Shown here: in pieces, positions 55,636 to 64,000 of the stretch | Position numbering within the stretch: position 1 is the stretch's first letter | Layout of the letters: the number at the start of each line of letters is the position of its first letter | Assembly: GCA_012837155.1 (NCBI GenBank) | Contig: CP051546.1 | Span: forward strand, 79,724-143,723 | Direction of reading: 5' to 3' | Origin: Flavobacterium sp. | GTDB lineage: Bacteria > Bacteroidota > Bacteroidia > Flavobacteriales > Flavobacteriaceae | Length of the DNA: 64,000 nucleotides | Notes under the pieces: model-generated | Databases searched by the model: none | What the model saw: only the letters and a program-made list of their open reading frames with translations | What the model was told of the DNA's origin: nothing | Program-made: the position numbers and the translations under genes

Positions 55636-56337
55636 ATGAACAACCAAATCAGCATTCTATCTACAAAAATACTTTTGAGTAATCAAAAGCAAGCCTTGTT
55701 GAATGCAGGTTTTTCAGTAACCGAAGCTAATTTTATCAAAACTAAAAACTTGGATTTTGACTTCCCTTCCGCTGGAGGGGTGTCCGAAGAACGGGGCGGT
55801 TTAAACCGCAACGACAATCTAATTTTTACCAGTCAAAATGCGGCTCAAAGTGTATTGCTTCATCCAAATTGCTCAGCATTAAAAACAAAAAATGTATTTT
55901 GTGTTGGTTTAAAAACCAAAGCATTACTGGAAGAAAATGGTTTTAATGTCATTGTTTACGTTGATTATGCCTCAGATTTGGCAGAAATCATTACTTTAGT
56001 TTATTCCAACGAAAGTTTTACCTTTTTCAGCGGGAATTTGCGGAAAGAAACTTTGCCAAAAGCCTTGAAAGCTGCCAAAGTCAACTTCAATGAAATTCAG
56101 GTTTATGAAACGACTTTAACACCACAAAAAATAAAAACACCCATCGATGGAATTTTGTTTTTCAGCCCATCGGCAGTAGAAAGTTATTTGAAAGAGAACA
56201 AAATAAAAAAAGAAATTTGCTTTTGCATTGGCGAAACCACGGCAAGCACATTAGAAAAAATAACTAGAAATATAATAGTCGCAGATCAACCCTCGGTTGA
56301 AAACGTGATTGAGGATGTAATAGAAGAATATCAATAA
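55636..56337 (+). CDS. hemD: uroporphyrinogen-III synthase with in-frame repeat insertion
   Basis: 233 residues. [19 protein letters not shown] at the start, [31 protein letters not shown], and [15 protein letters not shown] are typical of HemD, which is otherwise poorly conserved. About 15 residues around [16 protein letters not shown] are not family-like and come from a palindromic repeat. It closes hydroxymethylbilane with ring inversion. Starts 2 bases after the corrected DUF1016 stop; hemE follows. Confidence 0.9.
   Translation: MNNQISILSTKILLSNQKQALLNAGFSVTEANFIKTKNLDFDFPSAGGVSEERGGLNRNDNLIFTSQNAAQSVLLHPNCSALKTKNVFCVGLKTKALLEENGFNVIVYVDYASDLAEIITLVYSNESFTFFSGNLRKETLPKALKAAKVNFNEIQVYETTLTPQKIKTPIDGILFFSPSAVESYLKENKIKKEICFCIGETTASTLEKITRNIIVADQPSVENVIEDVIEEYQ
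55649..55676 (+). repeat. 28-bp direct repeat, right copy (inside hemD)
   Basis: Identical to 54519-54546; bases beyond both ends differ. Together the copies bracket the DUF1016 gene with a spacing of 1130 bases. Confidence 0.93.
55761..55808. repeat. palindromic repeat inserted in frame in hemD
   Basis: CTTCCCTTCCGCTGGAGGGG followed by a GTCCGAAGAACGGGGCGG stretch has the form of a dispersed flavobacterial repeat that is normally intergenic (recognised from memory). It encodes [16 protein letters not shown] without a stop or shift. Local GC content is clearly higher than in the surrounding hemD sequence. Confidence 0.6.
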
Positions 56338-56377
56338 AAGCTTTGCGCCTTTGCGTCATTGCGGTAAAAAACAAAAA

Positions 56378-57406
56378 ATGATTAAGAACGACCTATTTTT
56401 AAAAGCATTAAGAGGAGAAATTGTAGAACGTCCACCCGTTTGGATGATGCGTCAAGCCGGAAGATATTTGCCAGAATTTAGAGCACTACGTGATAAATAT
56501 GATTTTTTCACCCGTTGCGAAACACCAGAATTAGCGGCTGAAATCACGGTACAACCTATTCGAATTGTAGGTCCAGATGCGGCAATTTTATTTTCGGATA
56601 TCTTGGTAGTGCCGAGAGCTATGGGAATTCACGTGGAATTGAAAGACAATTTGGGCCCAATTATCCCCAATCCAATTCGCACGATGGAACAAGTCAACCA
56701 AGTCTATGTTCCAGATGTGAATGAAACTTTAGGCTATGTTTTTGATGCCATCAAATTGACAAAAGAAATGTTGAACGATGAGGTGCCATTAATCGGTTTT
56801 GCTGGTTCTCCTTGGACCATTTTCTGTTATGCCGTAGAAGGAAAAGGATCAAAAAGTTTTGATACTGCTAAAGGATTTTGTTTCTCGAACCCCGTTGCAG
56901 CACATACATTATTGCAAAAAATTACCGATACCACCATCTTATATTTAAAAGAAAAAGTAAAAGCAGGTTGCGATGCTATTCAAATTTTCGACTCTTGGGG
57001 TGGCATGCTTTCGCCAGTAGATTATCAGGAATTCTCCTGGAAATACATCAATCAAATCGTTGATACTTTGGCTGAGATAACACCAGTAATTGTTTTCGGA
57101 AAAGGATGTTGGTTTGCCCTTAACGAAATGGGGAAAAGTAAAGCTTCGGCATTGGGTGTAGATTGGACTTGTACGCCAAGAAATGCGCGTTATTTGTCTG
57201 GTGGAAACATCACTTTGCAAGGAAATTTTGATCCGTCAAGATTGCTTTCGCCAATTCCTGTTATCAAGAAAATGGTTCACGAAATGATTGACGAATTCGG
57301 AAAAGACAAGTTCATTGCCAACTTAGGTCACGGAATTTTACCCAATATTCCTGTAGATCACGCGAAAGCGTTTGTGGATGCAGTGAAGGAATATAGTCAA
57401 AGATAA
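56378..57406 (+). CDS. hemE: uroporphyrinogen decarboxylase
   Basis: 342 residues from ATG 56378 ([20 protein letters not shown]); the frame to 56351 adds unlikely residues. [17 protein letters not shown] is the N-terminal signature and [17 protein letters not shown] the second. It decarboxylates uroporphyrinogen III to coproporphyrinogen III. Confidence 0.97.
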   Translation: MIKNDLFLKALRGEIVERPPVWMMRQAGRYLPEFRALRDKYDFFTRCETPELAAEITVQPIRIVGPDAAILFSDILVVPRAMGIHVELKDNLGPIIPNPIRTMEQVNQVYVPDVNETLGYVFDAIKLTKEMLNDEVPLIGFAGSPWTIFCYAVEGKGSKSFDTAKGFCFSNPVAAHTLLQKITDTTILYLKEKVKAGCDAIQIFDSWGGMLSPVDYQEFSWKYINQIVDTLAEITPVIVFGKGCWFALNEMGKSKASALGVDWTCTPRNARYLSGGNITLQGNFDPSRLLSPIPVIKKMVHEMIDEFGKDKFIANLGHGILPNIPVDHAKAFVDAVKEYSQR

Positions 57407-57436
57407 AATCAATTTTAAATTGTTTTTTGAATAAAC

Positions 57437-57529
57437 TACCTCGGGGCAGAGCCCCAGGTATTAATCTGAGAACAAACAATTTTCGTTTACAAAAATTGTC
57501 AAAAAAAGAAAATCGAAGCAGAGCTTCGA
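57437..57529. repeat. cluster of three palindromes after hemE
   Basis: TACCTCGGGGC/GCCCCAGGTA (57437-57460), an ACAATTTT/AAAAATTGT hairpin (about 57475-57499) and TCGAAGC/GCTTCGA (57513-57529). The first and last share the core GCAGAGC in the loop, so they look like two degenerate copies of one repeat. A role as terminator is possible but no strong T-run follows. Confidence 0.6.
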
Positions 57530-57552
57530 GGAATTAACCAAAAGAGATTAAA

Positions 57553-57854
57553 ATGGGAATAAAAATCAGTAATAAATTTAATATTATTCCAATATCCCTA
57601 TATTTACTATGGATTGGATTTGTGCTCTATTTTTTCTTTTTTAAAATAATTTCTTTTCAAAAGAAACTCCCTGTGGGGCAGGATATATGATGATTGGCTT
57701 ACCAATTTTTACTTTTACTTTTACTTTATTTTCATTATTATTAATTGCAATAATTAATTTGTTTTCAAAAAAGAAGTATTATACTGATTATGAGTTTATC
57801 TCAATCCCTTTTTTTATTACAATAGGAATTTTAATATTTACGATGCTTTTTTAA
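57553..57854 (+). CDS. small membrane protein, frame broken by one base
   Basis: ATG 57553 gives MGIKISNKFNIIPISLYLLW and a membrane helix, then stops after LPVGQDI. Restoring one G in GGGG near 57673-57676 reads KLPVGAGYMMIGLPIF and continues through two more hydrophobic segments (FTLFSLLLIAIINLF, FFITIGILIFTMLF) to TAA at 57852-57854, 100 residues with three helices. No family recognised. It lies between hemE and the Bro-N gene. Confidence 0.5.
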
Positions 57855-57893
57855 TTTCTAGAATGAAAGTAAATTTTACTTAACTATAAAATT

Positions 57894-58727
57894 ATGACCA
57901 AAGAAACTGCCATTAAACTATTCGAACAAAAACAAATTCGTTCAGTTTGGATTGATGACGAAGAGAAATGGTATTTTTCAATAATAGATGTTGTCGAGGT
58001 TTTGACAGAAAGTCCAAATGCTCGAAAATATTGGAGTGTTTTAAAAACACGGTTAAAAAAAGAAGGAAGTGAGTTGGCTACAAATTGTAGTCAACTGAAA
58101 TTGCAATCGTCAGACGGTAAATTTTATAAAACCGATGTTGCCGATACCGAACAATTGTTTCGTTTAATACAATCTGTTCCATCAAAAAAAGCAGAACCTT
58201 TTAAGTTATGGTTAGCTCAAGTGGGTAGAGAACGCATTGATGAAATTGAAGATCCTGAACTTGGTTTTGACCGACTTATGGAGACCTATCTCAAAAAAGG
58301 ATATTCCAAAGAATGGGTAAACCAACGTCTAAAAAGCATTGAAGTAAGAAAAGATCTCACAGACGAATGGGACAAACGAGGTGTGAAAAAAGGACAAGAG
58401 TACGCCATTCTTACGGATGAAATTACCAAAGCTTGGAGCGGGTTATCGGTCAAACAATACAAGAATCACAAAGGGTTAAAAAAGGAAAATTTGCGGGACA
58501 ATATGAGTAACCTTGAATTAGTACTCAGTATGTTAGCAGAAGCTACCACAACAGAAATTAGCAAGGAAAAAAAACCTAAAACTTTTGTTGAAAACAAAAA
58601 AATTGCCAAACAAGGTGGCACAATTGCTGGAAATACACGCAAGCAAATTGAAGAAAAGACAGGAAAAAAAGTAGTCAATACCTTGAAAGCTGCTGATTAT
58701 TTGGAAAAGAACAAGGAATTAGAATAA
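57894..58727 (+). CDS. Bro-N domain protein, DinD-like
   Basis: 277 residues. The Bro-N domain includes IRSVWIDDEEKWYFSIIDVVEVL and, further on, YKTDVADTEQLFRLIQSVPS with KLWLAQVGRERIDE. The C-terminal half (ILTDEITKAWSGLSVKQYKN, NMSNLELVLSMLAEATTTEIS) matches the DinD/phage antirepressor-like architecture. Its stop overlaps the hemF start as TAATG, so hemF is translationally coupled to it. Function in this setting is unknown; probably an accessory gene inserted between hemE and hemF. Confidence 0.85.
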   Translation: MTKETAIKLFEQKQIRSVWIDDEEKWYFSIIDVVEVLTESPNARKYWSVLKTRLKKEGSELATNCSQLKLQSSDGKFYKTDVADTEQLFRLIQSVPSKKAEPFKLWLAQVGRERIDEIEDPELGFDRLMETYLKKGYSKEWVNQRLKSIEVRKDLTDEWDKRGVKKGQEYAILTDEITKAWSGLSVKQYKNHKGLKKENLRDNMSNLELVLSMLAEATTTEISKEKKPKTFVENKKIAKQGGTIAGNTRKQIEEKTGKKVVNTLKAADYLEKNKELE

Positions 58728-59635
58728 TGAAAAACAAATTTTACCAATACATACAAAACCTTCAAGACCAAATCTGTGCAGGATTAGAAGCTGTTGATGG
58801 CTCAACCAAATTCCGTGAAGACATTTGGACTCGACCAGAAGGCGGAGGCGGACGAACACGCGTGATAGAAAACGGAGCCGTTTTCGAAAAAGGCGGTGTT
58901 AATATTTCGGCGGTGCACGGAAAATTGCCTGATTCGATGCAAAAATTGTTCAACGTAGGCGAAGCCGATTTTTTTGCCTGCGGATTAAGTTTGGTTTTGC
59001 ATCCAAAAAATCCAATGGTTCCCACGGTTCATGCCAATTGGCGCTATTTTGAAATGTACGATGACAACGGAAAAGTAATCAATAGTTGGTTTGGTGGCGG
59101 ACAGGATTTAACGCCATATTATTTGTTTGAGGAAGATGCCACGCATTTTCATCACACCTGTAAAACCGCTTGTGACAAACACAATCCTGATTTTTATCCA
59201 AAATATAAAAAGCAATGCGATGCCTATTTTTGGAACGCTCATCGAAATGAAGCCCGTGGAATTGGTGGATTATTTTTCGATTATTGCAAAGCTACGGACA
59301 CAATGTCAATGGAAAATTGGTTCAACTTCGTAACCGAAGTGGGTAACAGTTTTCTCGAAGCCTACATTCCAATTGTCGAAAAAAGAAAAAATGTATTATA
59401 TTCGGAAGCCAATAGAACTTGGCAAGAAATCCGTCGCGGGCGTTATGTCGAATTTAATTTGGTTCACGACAAAGGCACCTTATTTGGCTTAAAAACTAAT
59501 GGCAGAATTGAAAGTATTTTGATGAGTTTACCGCCAAATGTTCAGTGGATTTATGACCATCATCCTGAAGCCGGAAGTGAAGAAGAGAAAGTATTAAAAG
59601 TATTAGAAAATCCGAAAAATTGGATTGTAGATTGA
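58727..59635 (+). CDS. hemF: oxygen-dependent coproporphyrinogen III oxidase
   Basis: 302 residues. RTRVIENGAVFEKGGVNISAV and SWFGGGQDLTPYYLFEEDA are the family signatures, and GGLFFDY with RRGRYVEFNLVHDKGT follows. It uses O2 to make protoporphyrinogen IX. Start overlaps the Bro-N stop by one base. Confidence 0.97.
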   Translation: MKNKFYQYIQNLQDQICAGLEAVDGSTKFREDIWTRPEGGGGRTRVIENGAVFEKGGVNISAVHGKLPDSMQKLFNVGEADFFACGLSLVLHPKNPMVPTVHANWRYFEMYDDNGKVINSWFGGGQDLTPYYLFEEDATHFHHTCKTACDKHNPDFYPKYKKQCDAYFWNAHRNEARGIGGLFFDYCKATDTMSMENWFNFVTEVGNSFLEAYIPIVEKRKNVLYSEANRTWQEIRRGRYVEFNLVHDKGTLFGLKTNGRIESILMSLPPNVQWIYDHHPEAGSEEEKVLKVLENPKNWIVD

Positions 59636-59663
59636 TGATTAACGAATTTTGATTTCAGATTTT
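59628..59663. repeat. dispersed GATTnnnGATT intergenic repeat, copy 2
   Basis: 33 of 36 bases match 45799-45834. It begins in the last codons of hemF, so the repeat supplies the gene's end. Confidence 0.65.
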
Positions 59664-59728
59664 CTGTCATCATTAATTTGTTTTCAATCATAAATCAGCA
59701 ATCACTAATCTAAAATCATAAATTAAAT

Positions 59729-60738
59729 GTTCCCATTACAAAGAGGTAGAAGATTACGCCAAAACGAATCCCTACGAAGTTTAGTTCGTGAAACCACATT
59801 AAGTCCGTCTGATTTTATGTTTCCCATGTTTATTGCAGAAGGAGAAAATGTAAAAATAGAAATTCCATCTATGATTGGGGATTTACCGCCGTTCGATTGA
59901 TTTAACCGTCGAAGAAGTCAAAGAATTGTTCGCCTTAGGAATTCGTGCGGTAAACATCTACGTAAAAGTCGACGAATCCCTAAAAGACAATACCGGAAAA
60001 GAAGCTTGGAATCCCAACGGATTAATGCAGCGAGCCATCAAAGCTATCAAAGCAGTCTGCCCCGAAATGATTGTTATGCCTGATGTAGCACTCGATCCCT
60101 ATTCTATTTATGGTCACGACGGCATTATCGAAAACGGAGATATTGCTAACGATGCGACCAACGAAGCTTTGGTAAAAATGGCAGTTTCACACGCTCAAGC
60201 GGGAGCCGATTTTGTTGCGCCATCTGACATGATGGACGGACGCGTTTTGCGTTTGCGCCAAGGATTAGATGCTGCGGGTTTCCAAAATGTGGGCATTATG
60301 AGTTATTCGGCTAAATATGCCTCGGCATTTTACGGCCCTTTTCGCGATGCTTTGGACAGTGCTCCAAAAGAAATTATGTCGGATGCTGAGCCTGTCGAAG
60401 TGCCAAAAGACAAAAAAACCTATCAAATGGATTATGCCAACCGCATTGAAGCCATTAAAGAAGCCTTAATGGATGTCGAAGAAGGTGCCGATATGGTTAT
60501 GGTAAAACCCGGAATTGCCTACCTTGACATTGTTCGCGAAGTAAAAAATGCCGTGAATGTTCCCGTAACCGTTTTTCATGTTTCGGGGGAATATGCTATG
60601 ATAAAAGCCGCCGCCGAAAGAGGTTGGCTTGACCACGACAAAATTATGATGGAGCAATTAATGTGTATCAAAAGAGCAGGAGCCAGTTTGATATCGACTT
60701 ATTTTGCCAAAGAAGCAGCAATTCTATTAAACAAATAA
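59729..60738 (+). CDS. hemB: delta-aminolevulinic acid dehydratase, frame broken by one base
   Basis: ATG 59729 gives MFPLQRGRRLRQNESLRSLV and MFPMFIAEGENVKIEIPSM, then hits a stop. At 59875-59879 the run ATTGGGG has one G too many; with three G's it reads GIYRRSIDLTVEEV and continues to 60738, about 336 residues. Catalytic lysines are in MSYSAKYASAFYGPF and MVMVKPGIAYLD. It condenses two ALA molecules to porphobilinogen. Confidence 0.95.
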
Positions 60739-60740
60739 AA

Positions 60741-61150
60741 ATGAATAAAACAGTAGCATTATCAATAGTATCAGCAGGTTTGCTTTTTGTAGTTTCTTGT
60801 AAAAAGAAACCTCAGAAGAATCGTTTGGAAAACCTGAAACCCCGATTGAAACTTCAACCAAGACTCAAAAACCCGAGGATTTAGGCGCAACAATTTTTGA
60901 AGGAAAAGGGACTTGTATTAATTGTCATAAAATAGATGTAAAACTTGTTGGCCCAAGCCTTCAAGACATTGCCAAAGTCTATAAAGATAAAAAAGGCGAT
61001 ATGGTTAGCTTCCTGAAAGGCAAAGGAGAACCAATTGTTGACCCAACACAATACGAAGTGATGAAAGCTAATTTTGCTTTAACCAAAACTTTTTCTGACG
61101 ATGAGCTAAAAGCCCTGGAAGCTTATGTGTATTCGAATTTAAAAAAATAA
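60741..61150 (+). CDS. c-type cytochrome lipoprotein, frame broken by one base
   Basis: Signal peptide with lipobox VVSC (MNKTVALSIVSAGLLFVVSC). The frame shifts near 60817 where CAGAAGAATCG needs one more A; then PIETSTKTQKPEDLGATIFE leads to the haem-binding GTCINCHK and a methionine-ligand region NFALTKTFSDDEL, ending at 61150, about 136 residues. A small membrane-anchored electron carrier; starts 2 bases after hemB. Confidence 0.85.
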
Positions 61151-61190
61151 TCTTCAACAGCTATTTCAGGACAAGACATTGTGACCAATA

Positions 61191-61229
61191 AAAAAGAGGC
61201 TGCCCAAAAAGTATGGACAGCCTCTTTTT
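61191..61229. terminator. bidirectional terminator between cytochrome c and sucB
   Basis: AAAAAGAGGCTG (61191-61202) and CAGCCTCTTTTT (61218-61229) form a perfect 12-bp stem with A and T runs on both sides, serving both convergent genes. Confidence 0.92.
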
Positions 61230-61246
61230 TGATAGTTTTTTAATTT

Positions 61247-62473
61247 TTAAAGTTCCAAAGCTTTTTTAGCATTTCCATCCATTAATAGTTCCAAAGGATT
61301 TTCCAATGCTTCCTTTACCGCTACAAGAAATCCAACAGACTCACGACCATCAATAATTCGGTGATCGTAAGAAAGTGCCACGTACATCATTGGATGAATT
61401 TCCACTTTGCCATTTACTGCAATTGGTCGTTCAATGATATTATGCATTCCAAGAATTCCTGATTGCGGAGGATTTATAATTGGTGTAGACAACATACTGC
61501 CAAAAACGCCTCCGTTTGTAATAGTAAATGTTCCGCCAGTCATATCATCAACGGTAATTTGTCCGTCACGAGCTTTTATTGCCAAACGTTTAATATCAGC
61601 TTCAATTCCGCGGAAAGTTAAATTTTCGGCATTGCGAACAACAGGAACCATAAGCCCTTTTGGACCAGAAACCGCAATTGAAATATCACAAAAATCGTAG
61701 CCAATTTTATAATCGCCATCCATCATTGAGTTCACATCTGGATATAAGGCTAGAGCTCTCGTTACGGCTTTTGTAAAAAATGACATATATCCCAAACCAA
61801 GCCCACCGTGTTTTGCTTTGAAAGCCTCTTTGTATTCGTTACGCAAGGTGTTAATTGGCGTCATATTTACTTCGTTGAAAGTAGTCAACATTGCCGTTTC
61901 ATTTTTGGCTGCAACTAATCTTTCAGCAACTTTGCGACGCAACATGGACAATTTTGTACGTTCAGAACCACGGCTTCCACCCGTTGGAGTTCCCATCGAT
62001 GGAGTTGCATTTACTGCATCTTCTTTTGTGATTCTTCCCTCTTTTCCTGTTCCAATAATAGCAGAAGGCTGAATGTTTTTCTCATCTAATATTTTTCTTG
62101 CAGCAGGAGAGGGTGTTCCCGAAGCGTAAGTAGTTGCGGCAACTGGTGCTGCTTTAACTTCCTCTTTTTTTGCTTCGGTAGGTTTTGCCTCTTCTTTTTT
62201 TACTGCTGCAACGGGTGCTGAACTTGATGGTTTTGCCCCTTCCGTATCAATCAAACAAACAATGGCTCCTACTGCAACTGTGTCGCCCTCTTCTGCTTTT
62301 AGCGTAATGATTCCGCTAGCTTCTGCGGGTAATTCAAGTGTTGCCTTATCTGAATCGACCTCAGCAATAGCTTGATCTTTTTCTACATAATCGCCATTTT
62401 TTACTAACCAAGTTGCGATTTCAACTTCTTTTATAGATTCTCCCGGTGATGGGACTTTCATTTCTAAAATCAT
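61247..62473 (-). CDS. sucB: 2-oxoglutarate dehydrogenase E2, dihydrolipoyl succinyltransferase
   Basis: 408 residues. The lipoyl domain has Lys in [17 protein letters not shown], an Ala/Pro/Glu-rich linker follows, then the peripheral-subunit domain ([20 protein letters not shown]) and a catalytic domain ending [16 protein letters not shown] with the HxxxDG motif. It transfers the succinyl group to CoA. Lies downstream of sucA on the minus strand. Confidence 0.96.
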   Translation of the reverse strand: MILEMKVPSPGESIKEVEIATWLVKNGDYVEKDQAIAEVDSDKATLELPAEASGIITLKAEEGDTVAVGAIVCLIDTEGAKPSSSAPVAAVKKEEAKPTEAKKEEVKAAPVAATTYASGTPSPAARKILDEKNIQPSAIIGTGKEGRITKEDAVNATPSMGTPTGGSRGSERTKLSMLRRKVAERLVAAKNETAMLTTFNEVNMTPINTLRNEYKEAFKAKHGGLGLGYMSFFTKAVTRALALYPDVNSMMDGDYKIGYDFCDISIAVSGPKGLMVPVVRNAENLTFRGIEADIKRLAIKARDGQITVDDMTGGTFTITNGGVFGSMLSTPIINPPQSGILGMHNIIERPIAVNGKVEIHPMMYVALSYDHRIIDGRESVGFLVAVKEALENPLELLMDGNAKKALEL

Positions 62474-62596
62474 GTTCTATTATTTTAAATTATGAATTTC
62501 AAATTGTTCTAAAACTACTTCTGTCTTTATAAAAATTCCTCTTTTTCTTAGAAAAAAGAAACAAAATATATAGACAGAACAAATAGTTTCTAATTT

Positions 62597-64000
62597 TTAT
62601 CTTGTTAAACTCTTGTCAAAAACAAATTTCAATGCTTCGGCATGACGGCGTTTTGCTCTGGTATAACTTCCTGATGCCGACGCTGCAAATGCTTTTAATG
62701 AAGCTAATCTCCATTTTACCAAATTAAAATTCATGAGCATATATCCGTAAGCACCCATGTTTTTAGGCTCTTCTTGTGCCCAAACATAATCATCTGCTTT
62801 TGGATATTTTGCTATGATTGCTTTTAATTGTTCGATTGGTAACGGAAATAATTGTTCTATTCTTACCACCGCCACATCTTTTCGACCATTCATTTCTCTT
62901 TCGGCAGTAATGTCATAATAAAATTTTCCTGTGCAAAAAACCAAAGTGGTAACTTCTTCTTTATTTACCGTTTCGTCATCAATAGTTTCCTGAAAATTTC
63001 CAGTTGTAAATTCCTCTATCCCTGAAACCACTCTTGGATCACGCAATAAACTTTTTGGAGTAAACACAATCAATGGTTTGCGGAATGTGGTTTTCATCTG
63101 TCTTCTTAATAAATGAAAGAAGTTTGCAGGCGTAGTACAATTAGCCACAAACATATTTTGTCTGGCACAAAGTTGCAAATAACGCTCCATTCTTCCTGAA
63201 GAATGCTCTGCTCCTTGCCCTTCGTATCCGTGTGGCAACAACATAACGATTCCGTTTTGATTGTTCCATTTGTCTTCGCCACAAGAAATATATTGGTCAA
63301 TCACAATTTGGGCACCATTACTAAAATCGCCAAACTGCGCTTCCCATATCGTTAGCGTATTTGGACTCGCCAATGCATACCCATAATCGAATCCTAAAAC
63401 ACCATATTCTGACAAAAGAGAATTGTAAACATAAAAATTGCCCTTTTTGTCTTTCAAATTATTAATCAAAATAACTTCTTCTTCTGAATCCTCAACTTTT
63501 ACAACTGCATGACGATGCGAAAAAGTACCTCGCTCGACATCTTGCCCTGAAATTCGAACATCAAAACCTTCTTTCAAAAGTGACCCATAAGCCAAATGTT
63601 CGCCCATGGCCCAGTCTAGCTTATTGGTTTCGAAAAACATTGTTTTTCTATCGTTTATTAATTTTTGAATTTTGCTGATGAATTTTTTGTCTTCTGGCAA
63701 ATTGCAAATCGCATGAGCGACCGTCGTTAATCCTTCTTTAGAATACGAAGTGTCAACTTTTTTAAGCATTTGTGCTATCCCCGCTTTTGATAAACCTTGC
63801 CATTCATTTTGCATAAATGGAGTAATTATTGTCACTTCTTTTTTACGGGATTCTTCAAGATTTACCTCAAGTTCCGATTTGTATTCTATTTCTAATCCTT
63901 TTACAAAATCCGTGTCGATAACCCCTTCTTCTAGCAATTTCTCGGCATAAATATCTCTTGGGTTTTTATGTTTGGCAATAACTTTATATAATAAAGGCTG
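62597..64000 (-). CDS. sucA: 2-oxoglutarate dehydrogenase E1, C-terminal part
   Basis: The frame is open to the window edge, so only about 467 C-terminal residues are seen; an apparent TTG start at 63937 is internal. FSHRHAVVKVEDSEE, FDYGYALASPNTLTIWEAQFGD and LLPHGYEGQGAEHSSGRMER are typical SucA regions, and VWAQEEPKNMGAYGYM lies near the end. The thiamine-diphosphate enzyme decarboxylates 2-oxoglutarate with sucB. Confidence 0.96.
   Translation of the reverse strand, partial: QPLLYKVIAKHKNPRDIYAEKLLEEGVIDTDFVKGLEIEYKSELEVNLEESRKKEVTIITPFMQNEWQGLSKAGIAQMLKKVDTSYSKEGLTTVAHAICNLPEDKKFISKIQKLINDRKTMFFETNKLDWAMGEHLAYGSLLKEGFDVRISGQDVERGTFSHRHAVVKVEDSEEEVILINNLKDKKGNFYVYNSLLSEYGVLGFDYGYALASPNTLTIWEAQFGDFSNGAQIVIDQYISCGEDKWNNQNGIVMLLPHGYEGQGAEHSSGRMERYLQLCARQNMFVANCTTPANFFHLLRRQMKTTFRKPLIVFTPKSLLRDPRVVSGIEEFTTGNFQETIDDETVNKEEVTTLVFCTGKFYYDITAEREMNGRKDVAVVRIEQLFPLPIEQLKAIIAKYPKADDYVWAQEEPKNMGAYGYMLMNFNLVKWRLASLKAFAASASGSYTRAKRRHAEALKFVFDKSLTR

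Noticed and set aside
4460-61150. Programmed frameshifting in many genes
   Set aside because: There are no slippery heptamers with downstream structures, the breaks occur at any homopolymer, and the affected genes are not known for recoding.
52224-61150. Haem cluster as part of a prophage because of Bro-N and DUF1016 genes
   Set aside because: No integrase, structural or lysis genes are present, and the surrounding genes are core haem enzymes in conserved order.

Overview
The window looks like chromosomal DNA of a Flavobacterium-type member of the Bacteroidetes. It is AT-rich. Promoters fit the Bacteroidetes pattern (TTG, then a 17-23 base spacer, then TAnnTTTG). It carries lineage-typical families: a type IX secretion PorZ-like protein, THC0290_0291, IPExxxVDY, DUF4837 and a DksA-like protein that has lost most of its zinc ligands. 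No rRNA, tRNA or CRISPR was seen.

Layout. 1-4320 (minus): aromatic amino-acid operon pheA, aminotransferase, tyrA, DAHP synthase/chorismate mutase, preceded by what I read as a Phe/Tyr leader-peptide attenuator. 4460-8970 (minus): acpP, fabF, rnc, IPExxxVDY, pyk. 9089-14914 (plus): purN, rnhA, then two toxin-antitoxin modules lying between three copies of the rnhA 3' end, then a PfkB kinase and a long PurF-type amidotransferase. 15140-24244 (minus): lspA, dksA-like, ileS, recO, porZ-like, gdhA. 24493-31652: a decayed small membrane-protein gene, THC0290_0291, DinB, ArsC/Spx-like, yicC, mepB, gmk, an intact 1481-bp insertion sequence, nadD, thioesterase. 31812-45793: a putative Zn protease, DoxX, holB, pgk, a LysM lytic transglycosylase, DUF4837, GNAT, a double-OmpA protein, S41 protease, DUF4349 lipoprotein, rnpA, plsC, acyl-ACP desaturase, HD hydrolase. 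45848-61150: enoyl-CoA hydratase, a histidine kinase, and a nearly complete haem pathway (hemJ, hemH, an AraC regulator, hemA, hemC, hemD, hemE, hemF, hemB) interrupted by accessory genes: a PD-(D/E)XK-like protein, a DUF1016 nuclease, a small membrane protein and a Bro-N protein. 61247-64000 (minus): sucB and partial sucA.

Three things stand out. First, the pheA leader encodes an 18-residue peptide with eight Phe/Tyr residues, followed by mutually exclusive antiterminator and terminator hairpins. Second, accessory genes have entered next to housekeeping genes together with a duplicated piece of the neighbour: the rnhA 3' end is present three times around two toxin-antitoxin modules, and a 28-bp stretch from the start of hemD is repeated on both sides of the DUF1016 gene. 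Third, palindromic repeat peptides sit in frame inside pheA and hemD.

A caution on quality. At least seventeen one-base length differences in homopolymers break otherwise intact genes, including pyk, fabF (twice), lspA and hemB, which a cell is unlikely to lose. These look like sequencing or consensus errors, so gene ends are given for the restored frames. The 24493-24825 pseudogene differs: its frame is broken by substitutions, not by homopolymer indels.
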